Positions 7,901 to 16,894 of a DNA stretch of 64,000 nt are shown in pieces. Numbering within the stretch: the stretch's first letter is position 1; each line of letters starts with the position of its first letter. Under the pieces are notes generated by a model that was given only the letters and a program-made list of their open reading frames with translations, did no database searches and had not been told where the DNA came from. Position numbers and translations under genes: made by a program. This DNA is from Companilactobacillus furfuricola (GTDB lineage: Bacteria > Bacillota > Bacilli > Lactobacillales > Lactobacillaceae). The DNA lies in assembly GCF_003946325.1 (NCBI RefSeq), contig NZ_RHNT01000009.1, forward strand, positions 1 through 64,000. Reading direction: 5' to 3'.

Positions 7901-10768
7901 ATGAAACATTCTCAGGTGAAACTCATTTCAGTATTGACTAGTTTAATTGCAACATTCGTTTTTGGAACGATCGGTTATTCTAACGATACTGTAAAAGCTG
8001 CTGATACGGAACAAACTACTACTGAAGTTGTAACGCCATCAGTAAATGATGAGGTTTCCAAGACGACGGATCATAGTTTAGACGTTGTTTCTGATACAAC
8101 ACAAGCTGATACTTCTGTTGTTGATCAAACAGCGACTGACAATGATGCCGTCGCTAACACGCAAGCTGATACTGTTTCCGACGGGCAACCAAATGCTCAA
8201 GAAATCGCTAATTCACAATTATCGACTTCTGCTGCCGAAGACGGTATGGTTTTGCTACAAAATAAAGATAATTCATTGCCGATCTCGACTGATCGATCAA
8301 TTGCCCTTTTTGGTGCTGGTGCTTACGGTACTGTTAAAGGGGGAACTGGTTCTGGTAACGTTAATCCACGCCAAACGATCAATATTTGGGATGGATTAAA
8401 AGACGCTGGTTATACGATCACGTCAAACGATTGGTTGAATAACATTGCTGCTGATTACAATCAAAAAGAAGCAGCTTTCAACAAGACAGCCGTTTTGTTG
8501 AGCACTTTCAATTATGAAGACCCAGCAATCTCGCAAGCAGAATTTGCTCAGGCTCCTGCTGATGTTGGTATCTACGTAGTTTCACGTAATGCCGGTGAAG
8601 GTTCAGACCGGAAAAATGCTCAAGGCGATTACTTGTTGTCAGATAATGAAATTGCTAATATCCAAAATATTTCTAACTTGTACGACAACAGTGTTTTGCT
8701 CTTAAATGTCGGTGCTCCGATCGATATGAATTTCTTAAATGAAATCCCTAATTTGAAGAGCATTTTATTAGTTTCTCAAGGTGGTCAAAATACAGGTCTT
8801 GCTGTTGCTGATCTGATCAGTGGGGCAGTCACACCATCAGGAAAACTGGCTGACACTTGGGCTCAAAATTATTCAGACTATCCTTCTTCAGCTACTTTTG
8901 CTGAAAATGATGGTAATTCAATGACAGAACCTTATTCAGAAGGTATTTACGTTGGTTATCGTTACTTTGATACGTACAATGTGACGCCTAAATATGAATT
9001 CGGTTTTGGCGAATCATACACTGACTTCCAAATTCAGCCACAACAAGTTTACCTTGATGGCAATAATTTAGTTAGTGAGGTTCAAGTTACTAATATTGGC
9101 GACACTTATTCTGGACGTGAGGTCGTTCAAGAATATTATTCTGCACCAGCTGGAACAGTTGATAAAGCTTTCCAAAACTTAGCAGCCTATGCTAAGACAG
9201 ACAATTTAGCACCAGGCCAAAGCCAAATTTTGACCTTGTCATTCCCGCTATACAACATGGCTAGTTATGACACAAATAGTGCTAGTTATATTATGGATCC
9301 AGGTAATTACCTTATCCGGATCGGTAATAGCTCAAGAAATACTCATGTAGCCGCTGTTTTGAACTTGCCTAATAAAGTAACAACAGAGCAGCTAGCTAAC
9401 GAAATGATGCCGGATGCTGATCCAACTCAATTGCATGGTAACGGAAATACCTTTACTCCCGCATGCCAAGCAGAAGAAGTGGCTAAAGCTCCAGTTATAA
9501 TTCTTGATCCTAATAGTTTGAACGGGGTCTTAGGGGATAATGCTTCACCATACGATAAAAATACGGTCACAACGATCGTCAATGAAAACAGTAGCCAAAT
9601 GTTACCATACAACGGCTATAAGCAAAATCTACAAACGGTAGCACCAGCTGCTGAAAATTCAACTTTATTCGATGTTTACGCAGGCAATATTACGATGGAT
9701 CAATTCATCGCTAGCCTTTCAACTAAACAATTGAGTAAAATTGTTAACGGAAATCTCGACTTGAACGCCGAAGGATTCGAAGCTTTAAAAAATCAAGCCG
9801 GTTTAGGTGGTGGAGCTAACGATTCTGTAATCGTCGGTGGTGCTTCAACTATCGTTCCCGGAGCCGCTGGGCAAACTACATCAGCCTTGTTAGATCGTGG
9901 AGTTCCGGTTTCCGTTAACTCTGATGGTCCTGCTGGATTAAGATTGACGCCAGTTGGTTCAGTCAATGGCAAAACAGTTTATCAATATGCCACAGCTTGG
10001 CCAATCGGAACTTTGATGGCTCAAACTTGGGATCCAATGATGGTCTACAGTGTTGGTAATGCTGTTGGTAAAGAAATGCTAGAATTAGGGATCGATACTT
10101 GGTTAGCACCAGGAATGAACATCCATCGTAATCCATTAAATGGTCGTAACTTTGAATACTATTCCGAAGACCCATTATTGACCGGTACGATGGCTGCCGC
10201 CGAGACTAAAGGTGTTCAATCTAATCCTGGAGTTGGTACAACGATCAAACATTTCGCTGCCAACAACGAAGAAACCAATCGATTCGTCACAAATTCGGTC
10301 ATCGGCGAACAAGCTCTGAGAGAAATCTATCTCAAAGGCTTTGAAATTGCCGTAAAAGACGCTCAACCACAATACGTAATGTCCTCATACAATCGTGTCA
10401 ACGGCACATATGCCGCCGCTAACTACGATTTATTGACCAATATCCTACGTGGTGAATGGGGCTTCAAAGGCGGAGTCATGACTGATTGGTTCAGTCTCAA
10501 GAGTTTAACTGATACTGATGCCGTACTTCACGCTGGTAACGATTTGATCATGCCAGGTGGAACGCAGATCCCAATTCAAGTTGGAGCATCAACCTTACCG
10601 ATCGGTGGGAACAAGCTCGAATTAGGAGACTTACAAAGATCAGCTAAACGTGTTTTGACTTCAATTATGAATTCAAACACATTTGCCAAAACATACAACG
10701 TACCAGTTGATTCATACACACCAAACGACGTAGCAACAAACATGTCGATCAATGGTCAAAATTGGTAA
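7901..10768 (+). CDS. Secreted glycoside hydrolase family 3, permuted domain order
   Basis: Extracellular GH3 enzyme (955 aa) with a signal peptide of about 33 residues and an acidic Thr/Asp-rich linker. Domain order is unusual. The (alpha/beta)6 sandwich comes first (from SAAEDGMVLLQNKDNSLPI near 110), then a fibronectin-III-like domain (near 350-490), and the TIM barrel last. The catalytic Asp lies in VMTDW near 862, and KHFAANNEETNR near 785 is the classic GH3 substrate-site motif. Such C-then-N permutation is known in some GH3 beta-glucosidases. The substrate cannot be read from the sequence; a beta-glucoside is most likely. Stop codon is 15 bases before a small peptide gene with a strong ribosome site. 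Confidence 0.88.
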   Translation: MKHSQVKLISVLTSLIATFVFGTIGYSNDTVKAADTEQTTTEVVTPSVNDEVSKTTDHSLDVVSDTTQADTSVVDQTATDNDAVANTQADTVSDGQPNAQEIANSQLSTSAAEDGMVLLQNKDNSLPISTDRSIALFGAGAYGTVKGGTGSGNVNPRQTINIWDGLKDAGYTITSNDWLNNIAADYNQKEAAFNKTAVLLSTFNYEDPAISQAEFAQAPADVGIYVVSRNAGEGSDRKNAQGDYLLSDNEIANIQNISNLYDNSVLLLNVGAPIDMNFLNEIPNLKSILLVSQGGQNTGLAVADLISGAVTPSGKLADTWAQNYSDYPSSATFAENDGNSMTEPYSEGIYVGYRYFDTYNVTPKYEFGFGESYTDFQIQPQQVYLDGNNLVSEVQVTNIGDTYSGREVVQEYYSAPAGTVDKAFQNLAAYAKTDNLAPGQSQILTLSFPLYNMASYDTNSASYIMDPGNYLIRIGNSSRNTHVAAVLNLPNKVTTEQLANEMMPDADPTQLHGNGNTFTPACQAEEVAKAPVIILDPNSLNGVLGDNASPYDKNTVTTIVNENSSQMLPYNGYKQNLQTVAPAAENSTLFDVYAGNITMDQFIASLSTKQLSKIVNGNLDLNAEGFEALKNQAGLGGGANDSVIVGGASTIVPGAAGQTTSALLDRGVPVSVNSDGPAGLRLTPVGSVNGKTVYQYATAWPIGTLMAQTWDPMMVYSVGNAVGKEMLELGIDTWLAPGMNIHRNPLNGRNFEYYSEDPLLTGTMAAAETKGVQSNPGVGTTIKHFAANNEETNRFVTNSVIGEQALREIYLKGFEIAVKDAQPQYVMSSYNRVNGTYAAANYDLLTNILRGEWGFKGGVMTDWFSLKSLTDTDAVLHAGNDLIMPGGTQIPIQVGASTLPIGGNKLELGDLQRSAKRVLTSIMNSNTFAKTYNVPVDSYTPNDVATNMSINGQNW

Positions 10769-10783
10769 ACGGAGGTTTTAGTG

Positions 10784-10879
10784 ATGAGCAATATTGATTT
10801 AAAAAGCATATTTCACACAATTGGCGAGTATGTTTCAAATATGCCAGAAATTTTAAACGCATTATTCGCTGATAATTAA
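10784..10879 (+). CDS. Small 31-residue peptide downstream of GH3
   Basis: ATG at 10784 preceded by an ideal GGAGG at 10771-10775, 31 codons, TAA at 10877-10879, and a terminator 10 bases later. The peptide begins MSNIDLKSIF and ends ALFADN, with a potentially amphipathic middle and a net negative charge. It has no signal peptide, no Cys and no double-Gly leader. I do not recognise the family. The ribosome site, position at the operon end and terminator make translation likely. Candidates are a signalling peptide or an accessory of the secreted enzyme. Confidence 0.6.
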   Translation: MSNIDLKSIFHTIGEYVSNMPEILNALFADN

Positions 10880-10888
10880 TTATTCTTG

Positions 10889-10918
10889 GAGATCAGATAT
10901 TATATCTGGTCTCTTTTT
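10889..10918 (+). terminator. Terminator of surface protein-GH3-peptide operon
   Basis: GAGATCAGATAT/ATATCTGGTCTC hairpin followed by five T residues. Confidence 0.85.
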
Positions 10919-10982
10919 ATTTTGCAGTTAGGAGATCATGGCCGATTATACTGCGGATCCAGGAAACTTCTTGTTTTTGAAA

Positions 10983-11013
10983 ACAAAAAAGCCTATTCAT
11001 CAAGAGTAGGCTT
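10983..11013 (-). terminator. Terminator of the TetR gene
   Basis: AGCCTA/TAGGCT hairpin; the T-run lies on the minus strand, so it ends leftward transcription. Confidence 0.75.
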
Positions 11014-11102
11014 GTAGATTTACGATTTCGAAAAAATTGAGATAGAGATGCAAGAGACTACTATCTGGGTTCAATCACAACAGCCACACCAGCAATCTCA
11101 CA

Positions 11103-11642
11103 TCAACGTATCATAGCTAAATTAGATTGTATAATTTGCCGGTTAATAATCCTTAGTGCCTGGTAATTGAAGTTTTGGGGATGCTCGAACCAGTAAATAT
11201 AAGAATTGATCAAGCCGCTAGATAAATACTGAAGCACCAGCTGATCATTTGCTGAGGTCTGGTTGACTAACAAAGAGCCTTCCAATTCAGCAAACAGTTT
11301 ACGCTGCAGTTTATCTTCCAGATCATAGTGTTTTTTATAAAGACATAGTTGGCAAAACCCTTTGAAATTGTTAGCCATCGTGCGGTCAAAAGCATCTAAA
11401 ATGTTTTCCAGATCACTGTTAGTCAACGCCAAAGCTTTAGATACTTCAGTGTATATTTCGTTCTTGTACTCGTTGAAAACGTCATCGAGGTCAGAATAAT
11501 ATACGTAAAAAGTATGGTATTCCAAATTGGCGGCTTCACAAAGTCCTTCAACCGAGATCGACTCTAATTCTTCATCTTCCAGCAGGTCAAACAATGTATC
11601 TGCTAAGCGTTTTTTATCAAATTTTGTTCTTGTTTGATCCAT
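11103..11642 (-). CDS. TetR/AcrR-family transcriptional regulator
   Basis: DNA-binding regulator of 179 aa. The N-terminal helix-turn-helix (residues 10-55: LADTLFDLLEDEE...ISVEGLCEAANLEYHTFYVYYSDLDDVF) matches the TetR family, and the rest is an all-helical ligand domain. GGTGG precedes the start. It sits alone between two convergent or tandem terminators, opposite the GH3 operon. Targets are unknown; the adjacent surface-protein genes are plausible. Confidence 0.82.
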   Translation of the reverse strand: MDQTRTKFDKKRLADTLFDLLEDEELESISVEGLCEAANLEYHTFYVYYSDLDDVFNEYKNEIYTEVSKALALTNSDLENILDAFDRTMANNFKGFCQLCLYKKHYDLEDKLQRKLFAELEGSLLVNQTSANDQLVLQYLSSGLINSYIYWFEHPQNFNYQALRIINRQIIQSNLAMIR

Positions 11643-11769
11643 TAATCCACCTGCTTTCTAACAGTTTCGATTGTATACAGCATACATTTGACGTAACGAT
11701 AAAATTTACGAATAAGTATATGATAGCATTTTAAGTAAGCGCTAACAATACCGCTGGAATGCATATAAA

Positions 11770-11832
11770 AAGAGGGTGAAAGGAGATGGACAGTTACTAA
11801 ACCGGAGGCCGCTATCTCCTGCAACTCGTTTC
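11770..11832 (-). repeat. Structured repeat R2 (short copy)
   Basis: On the minus strand: GAAACGAGTTGCA, then stem GGAGAT (plus 11814-11819), AGCGGCCTCCGGTTTAGTAACTG, then ATCTCC (plus 11782-11787) and a CCCTCTTTTT tail. It lacks the inner stem found in R1 and R3. The stem sequence differs from the other copies but pairs perfectly. Confidence 0.82.
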
Positions 11833-11840
11833 CATATAAA

Positions 11841-11872
11841 AAAGAGATCCTGCTTTTTACCAGGGTCTCTTT
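11841..11872 (-). terminator. Terminator of SLAP-like surface protein 2
   Basis: AAAGAGATCCTG/CAGGGTCTCTTT hairpin with the T-run on the minus strand, immediately upstream (on that strand) of R2. Confidence 0.8.
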
Positions 11873-11920
11873 AAGCGCATGAGATTCGTTAATTTTTAGA
11901 ATTGAGGAGGATTGGAAAAA

Positions 11921-12961
11921 TTAATTTACTTGGACATCGTTTGCGTTAACGTATTCGTTCGTTGATACACGGTAGTAAGTTTGACCAGTATTATTGTTGA
12001 TTCTGACAATATCTGTGAACCAGTCTGTATTTGGAGCTAGTGAACGAGTTTGCAATTGTTGCACTTGATCGTAAAGAGGTGCCGTATCCAAAGTCGTTAC
12101 TGTCTTATTGATTTGGTAGTTAGTGTAGTTTGCGTTGCTTACTACTGGTGTGATCGTTTCTTCATCCGAGTTGTCTGGATCAGGGATCAAGTCGCTCTTT
12201 CCAGTAACTAAACCGTAAACTCCACCAAGTGCATTATCAACAAGATCTAGTGGTTGAGCAATTTTCATAACGGTTGAAGCAATTCCACCGATTAGTGGGA
12301 TTTGGCCAACGCCATCGATCACTTTATTTTGAAGTGAGTGTGCGGCATTACCTAAAGTATTAGTAGTTGGTTTGATCAAGCCAGTTGCTCCGGCGACAAC
12401 ATTTGAAACTACTGGAATATCTTCAGCATTCTTGATGGCAGTAGTGACTGCATCGTTATCATAAGTTGGATTTGATGTTCCAGCAGGGGCAGTAGTAGTG
12501 TCACCAGCATTAGTTGAAGCAGCTTGTGTTGCAGGATCTACTGTGGCGGTTGCTTGTGTGCTAGCAGTTTGTTCTTCAACTTCCGTCGAAGCAGCAGTAC
12601 CAGTAGTACCGGCAGTACCTGCAGTTGCGGCAGTTCCAGCAGTTGCGGCAGTTCCAGCAGTAGCAGCAGTACCATTGTCGTCTTGAGCATCAGTCGTTTG
12701 TGCTGGTGTCAAAGTTTCAGCAGGGACTGTCTCTTCACTTGTGCTTGCAGTAGCAGCAGTTTCACCTACCGGAGCAACCTCAGCAGTTGTTCCTACTTCG
12801 GCTGTTTTACCTACTTCAGCAGTTGGTGCAGTAGTAGCAACAGTAGAAGCTGAGTCAGTATCAACAGTTGCAGCGTCGGCTGAACCTTGAACAGCAGCAA
12901 CTCCTGTCAAAGCCATAGCAATGGCAAAAGTTGATGATAATAAAGCTTTTTTATATGTCAT
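11921..12961 (-). CDS. Secreted SLAP-like surface protein 2
   Basis: Secreted protein of 346 aa with signal peptide MTYKKALLSS... ending near SADA. Residues 35-170 are an Ala/Thr-rich low-complexity stalk containing repeated GTAATA units (near plus 12600-12680). Then comes the domain shared with the 6873-7877 protein (VVAGATGLIKPT, AQPLDLVDNALGGVYGL) and a C-terminal SLAP-like unit (YYRVSTNEYVNANDV). The ATG at 12961 is chosen because AAAGGGGA precedes it; a longer frame to 13024 has no signal. Own terminator, so monocistronic. Probably a wall-associated structural or adhesive protein; function inferred only from architecture. Confidence 0.8.
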   Translation of the reverse strand: MTYKKALLSSTFAIAMALTGVAAVQGSADAATVDTDSASTVATTAPTAEVGKTAEVGTTAEVAPVGETAATASTSEETVPAETLTPAQTTDAQDDNGTAATAGTAATAGTAATAGTAGTTGTAASTEVEEQTASTQATATVDPATQAASTNAGDTTTAPAGTSNPTYDNDAVTTAIKNAEDIPVVSNVVAGATGLIKPTTNTLGNAAHSLQNKVIDGVGQIPLIGGIASTVMKIAQPLDLVDNALGGVYGLVTGKSDLIPDPDNSDEETITPVVSNANYTNYQINKTVTTLDTAPLYDQVQQLQTRSLAPNTDWFTDIVRINNNTGQTYYRVSTNEYVNANDVQVN

Positions 12962-13205
12962 AAAAAATCCCCTTTTCCCTTTAAACTTGATGCGTTTCTC
13001 GGATAAAACTGAGAGCGCTGTCAATTTAAATTAATTATACAATAATTTAAGAAAAAATAAATGATATTTTTAAAATATAGAAATTAATAGGTTTACTAAT
13101 TGAAAATCTAAAATGTGAAAAATAAGAAAAAACCGTAATTCGAGGTATGATATTGTGAAATATGATAAATTGCCTCAAATTTCGTGAAAAAATGTTACGA
13201 AACAA

Positions 13206-13322
13206 TAAAAAAACAGTTTGTCGATTTTGATGCGATCGATAAACTGTCTTCTGTTTTTAAAATAATTGCTATTCTTCAGCTTGCTTGTTACCCAGTTGCA
13301 AGCAAGCTGAATTCGATTTTTT
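13206..13322 (+). ncRNA. Candidate structured RNA: two strong hairpins
   Basis: The 13025-13519 gap holds no convincing gene. At 13209-13241 CAGTTTGTCGAT pairs with ATCGATAAACTG (one G-T). At 13275-13311 a perfect 13-bp stem TTCAGCTTGCTTG/CAAGCAAGCTGAA follows, trailed by TTCGATTTTTT. The hairpins could form a small RNA with a terminator. A 73-codon frame across both looks like a shadow. The rest of the gap is AT-rich promoter-like DNA for the minus-strand surface gene. Confidence 0.4.
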
Positions 13323-13519
13323 ACAGCGCATCTAATTTGTTGAACAATATTGAACCGTCCCATCCGGTAGTGTTTACAAATAGAGTTTCAAAGATGCCCG
13401 TTTAGATTCCACAATGAGATGAACTACGGTTGATCCCATCGTGTGTAAAAATAACATTTATTTTATTACTAAAAATTTCTGTTATTATTAATTATTTTAT
13501 TGAAATTTGATAATGATGG

Positions 13520-14308
13520 CTACAAATCGAGATGAGTCGATAAGATCTGTGCCAGTTGTTCGCTAGAAGCTTGGTTAGGATGAACGCCGTCGTTACCAGT
13601 CAAATATAAGTTGCTGAATGAAGTTACGTTTCCATAAAAAATATGACTTCCTGCTAAAGCACTATCTCTGGATACTACGGTGTCAGTACTGCTGTCACCA
13701 ATTGCGGAACCGATGACATTGATGACGTTCATATTGTGATTCAAACGATCAGCTCCAGCTACTAAAGATAAGAGCATATCAGTTGCTGGTTGGCCATTAG
13801 TTGCCCGCATATTGTATGGTGTGCCGACGGAAATAAAATTGTGGAAATTAACGGAATTGTCAGTTTCCATATATCTCGTTACGACATTACCACCATTAGA
13901 GTGAGCTACGATATCAGCGCTTTGGAAAGGATCCTTAGCACGATAAGCTTCGATGGCATTTTCCAAGCCAGCAGCGTTTGAGTAAACCGCCTGATCATTC
14001 CAAAGAATGTCTTGGAACGATACGGTCACAAAAGGACGCTCGTTGTTGTTAGGAGTTCTGACATTAGTTCTTGAGACCGAGCCATTCTCGCTCACTTATA
14101 GTTTCACGATAGGGTGAGAATTAGTTGGATCAAGACGCTGATACATTTTATCCCAAGTTGTTGAATCAGAATAAGAGCCAACGAGGAAGAAAACAGGATC
14201 AGCGGTCGTTGCCGCTTTTGCAGTTTGTGTAGTTATTTTTTGTGAAACCGTGATCAGTGATACTAATGAAATAATTGTGATTAGGATTTTTGTTAAGCTT
14301 TTTTTCAT
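13520..14308 (-). pseudogene. Secreted DUF915-type alpha/beta hydrolase, in-frame stop
   Basis: Two contiguous minus-strand frames in the same register are separated only by TAA at plus 14096-14098. Together they make one secreted hydrolase: signal peptide (MKKSLTKILI...QTAKA), FFLVGSYSD near the N-terminus, the nucleophile elbow AHSNGG, and a C-terminal HPNQASSEQL block with the expected catalytic His. This matches secreted DUF915 lipase-like proteins of lactobacilli. The stop falls after PIVKL where relatives continue into a beta strand. The downstream GTG has no ribosome site, so it is not an independent gene. Inactive unless the stop is a sequencing error or suppressed. Confidence 0.8.
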
Positions 14309-14481
14309 ATTAGACACCCGATTGGCGGATATCCTCATCACGTTTAAAAAATATCACTTATTTAATTGGATGTATTATCAAAAATTGTTAATTGATTTTG
14401 TTAGTTTTGATTTTGTTAGCATGTGGGAGAAAGTTAGGTACTTATCTTGAATAAATCATATCGTTTTTAATTAATCCACCA

Positions 14482-14526
14482 AAAAAGGAAGATGTCTGAG
14501 AAATTATTCTCGGCATCTTCCTTTTA
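14482..14526 (-). terminator. Terminator of the PEPCK-like gene (bidirectional form)
   Basis: AAGGAAGATG/CATCTTCCTT outer stem and CTGAGAA/TTCTCGG inner stem, with A- and T-runs on both sides. Confidence 0.85.
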
Positions 14527-14550
14527 TGATTTGGAATTGTATGTGTATTT

Positions 14551-16242
14551 CTAGTTATTCATTAATTGTTCGAGTAATTCTTTAGCTGATTCTTTCAAGC
14601 TATCTTTTGACTTGTCGTTTCCAAGGTGGGTGTAGATTTCACCTACGTAGATGTTGTCTTCGTATAGTTTGTTGAATACTTTATCGATGATCGGACGTGT
14701 CTTTTGTTCTTCTTGAACTGGTCCGAATGGGTTGGCGAAGAATGTTGTGCTCATTCCTACTTCGTCAGTTGTTCCTAAAGCTTTTCTCTTTCCGGCGATG
14801 AAGGTTGCTTTAGCAGCTTCTTCATCTGGGAATTGGTGCAAGCCGATATCTGAATCGTAGTTGTTGGCGTAGACCCACATGTCGATTCTGTGATGTTGTA
14901 CTACTCGCTTGTAAGTGTTGGCAGGCAAAATGACACGGGCATTCTTTAGTTCTGGGTTTAAGTAGATACCACGGTCCATGTTGTTGAAGGCTACAGCACT
15001 GCTTAGGTCGTCTAGTCTTACGAAGGCACCTGTTTCAGTTCCTTGAGCGAAGATCGAGCCATCTTTGTCGAAAGCAAAACTTCCCATATCGTCAAAAATC
15101 GTTTCGATGTCGACGATCTTATCATCAGCGATCTCTTGCAAGGCTTCGATCGATTCAGATTTTCCGGCACCGGAGTCACCGAAGAAGACAACAGTCTTAA
15201 CTTTGCCGTTTGAGAAGGTGATCTTAACCATTGATCCGTGAATTGGCAATCTGTTTTCGTAGATCATGTGGAGGTTGTGCAATGTTAGACACATTTTCTT
15301 CATGTAACCGAAGTAAGTGGTCTTGTCGTTGTAAGGTACTTCGCCGACCCAGATATCATTTTCTTCGTCGTGGAAGTAGTGACATACGTCGCCTTCTGTT
15401 TCTGGTAGTCCGAAGAGTAAGATCTCATCAGGCTTGTGACCTTTGACTTCTTCTTCGCTGGCTACTTCAAACAAGTTTCCTAGAGCAATACCACTTACGA
15501 AGTAATCACGTTGGAAGTAAATGTAAGCTAAACTTTCACCGATCTTAGCAGGGAAGCAGTACCATTCATTTCTATTGCCGTCGAATTTCTTGATAGGGTT
15601 GTTAGGTACGGCATCGAAGACACCCTCACGTTTATTACTCTTTGTATGCATCATCATTGGAGGACGAAGCATCAATGTATCTAAGAAACGGATCTTTTCC
15701 AGCTTTTCGTAACCTTTTGGTGCAGGCCAGTCGATCGATTGAACGATGGCTGTAGCATTTGTACCGGCATTGATTTGACGGTAGGTATGGTTAGCAAAGC
15801 CTTGTAATTTCTCTTCGATGGCACGATATAAATCGATCACTACGTCGTTGAAGTGATTATCGATGTCCATGAAGCTGCCTTTGATAACGGCATTGTTGTG
15901 TTTATTTAGTAAAGATACTCGGAAATAGTTACGGTAGTATGAATATAGATCTTCAACACTTTGTAATACTTTTTCTTTGTCGAAGATCGCATAACCTTTT
16001 TCATTGTCTGTTAAGATTGCTTTTAATACGTCTACATATTGTTTTGGAGTTAATTGAACAACATCATTATTTTTATTTCGTTGATCTTCTAAATATAGTT
16101 TTACTAAATTTAGTAGACCCTCGCTGTTGATTAATTGGAAAACGTCTTGAATATAGCCTTCACTATAGTTGATCACTGAGACGTTTGTATCTGGGTTGAT
16201 ATAAAACGAGGGAGTGTCAACTGGTTGTAACGATTGAGACAT
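14551..16242 (-). CDS. Phosphoenolpyruvate carboxykinase-like P-loop protein
   Basis: Cytosolic protein of 563 aa resembling proteins annotated as PEP carboxykinase in lactobacilli. The kinase-type P-loop GDSGAGKSE (near 354-362) and a following IFDDMGSF acidic motif fit the HPr kinase/PEPCK superfamily. The N-terminal 200 residues are all-helical and unlike bacterial ATP-PEPCK, so the reaction is uncertain: oxaloacetate plus ATP to PEP is the family guess. GGAGA ribosome site before the ATG. It stands alone with its own terminator. Confidence 0.7.
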   Translation of the reverse strand: MSQSLQPVDTPSFYINPDTNVSVINYSEGYIQDVFQLINSEGLLNLVKLYLEDQRNKNNDVVQLTPKQYVDVLKAILTDNEKGYAIFDKEKVLQSVEDLYSYYRNYFRVSLLNKHNNAVIKGSFMDIDNHFNDVVIDLYRAIEEKLQGFANHTYRQINAGTNATAIVQSIDWPAPKGYEKLEKIRFLDTLMLRPPMMMHTKSNKREGVFDAVPNNPIKKFDGNRNEWYCFPAKIGESLAYIYFQRDYFVSGIALGNLFEVASEEEVKGHKPDEILLFGLPETEGDVCHYFHDEENDIWVGEVPYNDKTTYFGYMKKMCLTLHNLHMIYENRLPIHGSMVKITFSNGKVKTVVFFGDSGAGKSESIEALQEIADDKIVDIETIFDDMGSFAFDKDGSIFAQGTETGAFVRLDDLSSAVAFNNMDRGIYLNPELKNARVILPANTYKRVVQHHRIDMWVYANNYDSDIGLHQFPDEEAAKATFIAGKRKALGTTDEVGMSTTFFANPFGPVQEEQKTRPIIDKVFNKLYEDNIYVGEIYTHLGNDKSKDSLKESAKELLEQLMNN

Positions 16243-16359
16243 TTATATTTCTCCTTTCAAATTACGTGTATCACTATTTTAAAACATTTTTGATAAAACA
16301 TACAGTAATAAATTAAACTTTAATTAGAAAAATTAGAATATTGTAATTTTTGTAAGCGG

Positions 16360-16790
16360 TTGTTTGTTTGGGGGGCGGTTCATTGCCGGTTCTGCGGGGG
16401 TTCCGGAAATTTCGCCGTGGAACGCCATGGACGCCATTTTGAACCAATCGAGCAAAGGGCGCTCGCTTGTTTCAAAACTGGGTCTTTCACTAGGTGGTAA
16501 AACCACCAAGTGAAATTTCATGGCTGACGGCGAATTTCCTCCACCCCCGCAGAACCTAGGGTGGTGGAACACTCATATTCTGGTGGGGTTAGACGGTACT
16601 TATCTTTTTTTGTGTTGGATTGATTTGGTTTAGATTGCTCGATCTAGGTTTTTTTCCTCTTATGAGCTTTTCTTTCTTTTTCTATCTTGTTGATTTTTGT
16701 TTCACTTTTCATCGGTTGCTATTTGGTTTGGTCCTTTTCTTGGCTCTTTCACTGCTCCTTCGTCGCGTGAAAGCTTTTCGCCTTGGCCTA
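16360..16790 (+). repeat. Modular hairpin element M2
   Basis: Long inverted arms (GGTTCTGCGGGGG plus CCGGAAATTTCGCCGT at 16388-16418; ACGGCGAATTTCC plus CCCCCGCAGAACC at 16527-16556) enclose two modules. One is the core hairpin TTTTGAACCAATCGAGC.../...GCTCGCTTGTTTCAAAA, the other TTTCACT...AGTGAAA. A displaced CTTTCACTGCTCCTTCGTCG piece recurs near 16746. The arms differ from those of M3-M5 while the modules are shared. Fills the gap 16243-16894; no gene seen. Confidence 0.75.
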
Positions 16791-16821
16791 AGTATTTTAT
16801 TTTTTACTTTGTTATTTTTTA

Positions 16822-16865
16822 AAAACCATCCTTTAACTTTTTTTGTTTAAGGATGGTTTTTTTGT
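16822..16865 (-). terminator. Terminator between M2 and the phosphatase genes
   Basis: AACCATCCTTTAAC/GTTTAAGGATGGTT, 14 bp, with A/T-runs on both sides; works in both directions. Confidence 0.85.
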
Positions 16866-16894
16866 GGTTACGCTAATTTAGTTTTTTTTATTAC

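Noticed and set aside
12498-12853. Val/Pro- and Ser/Cys-rich ORFs opposite the Ala/Thr stalk
   Set aside because: Antisense shadows of the low-complexity coding repeat.
13184-13405. 73-codon plus-strand ORF
   Set aside because: No ribosome site, covers two strong hairpins, composition not gene-like.
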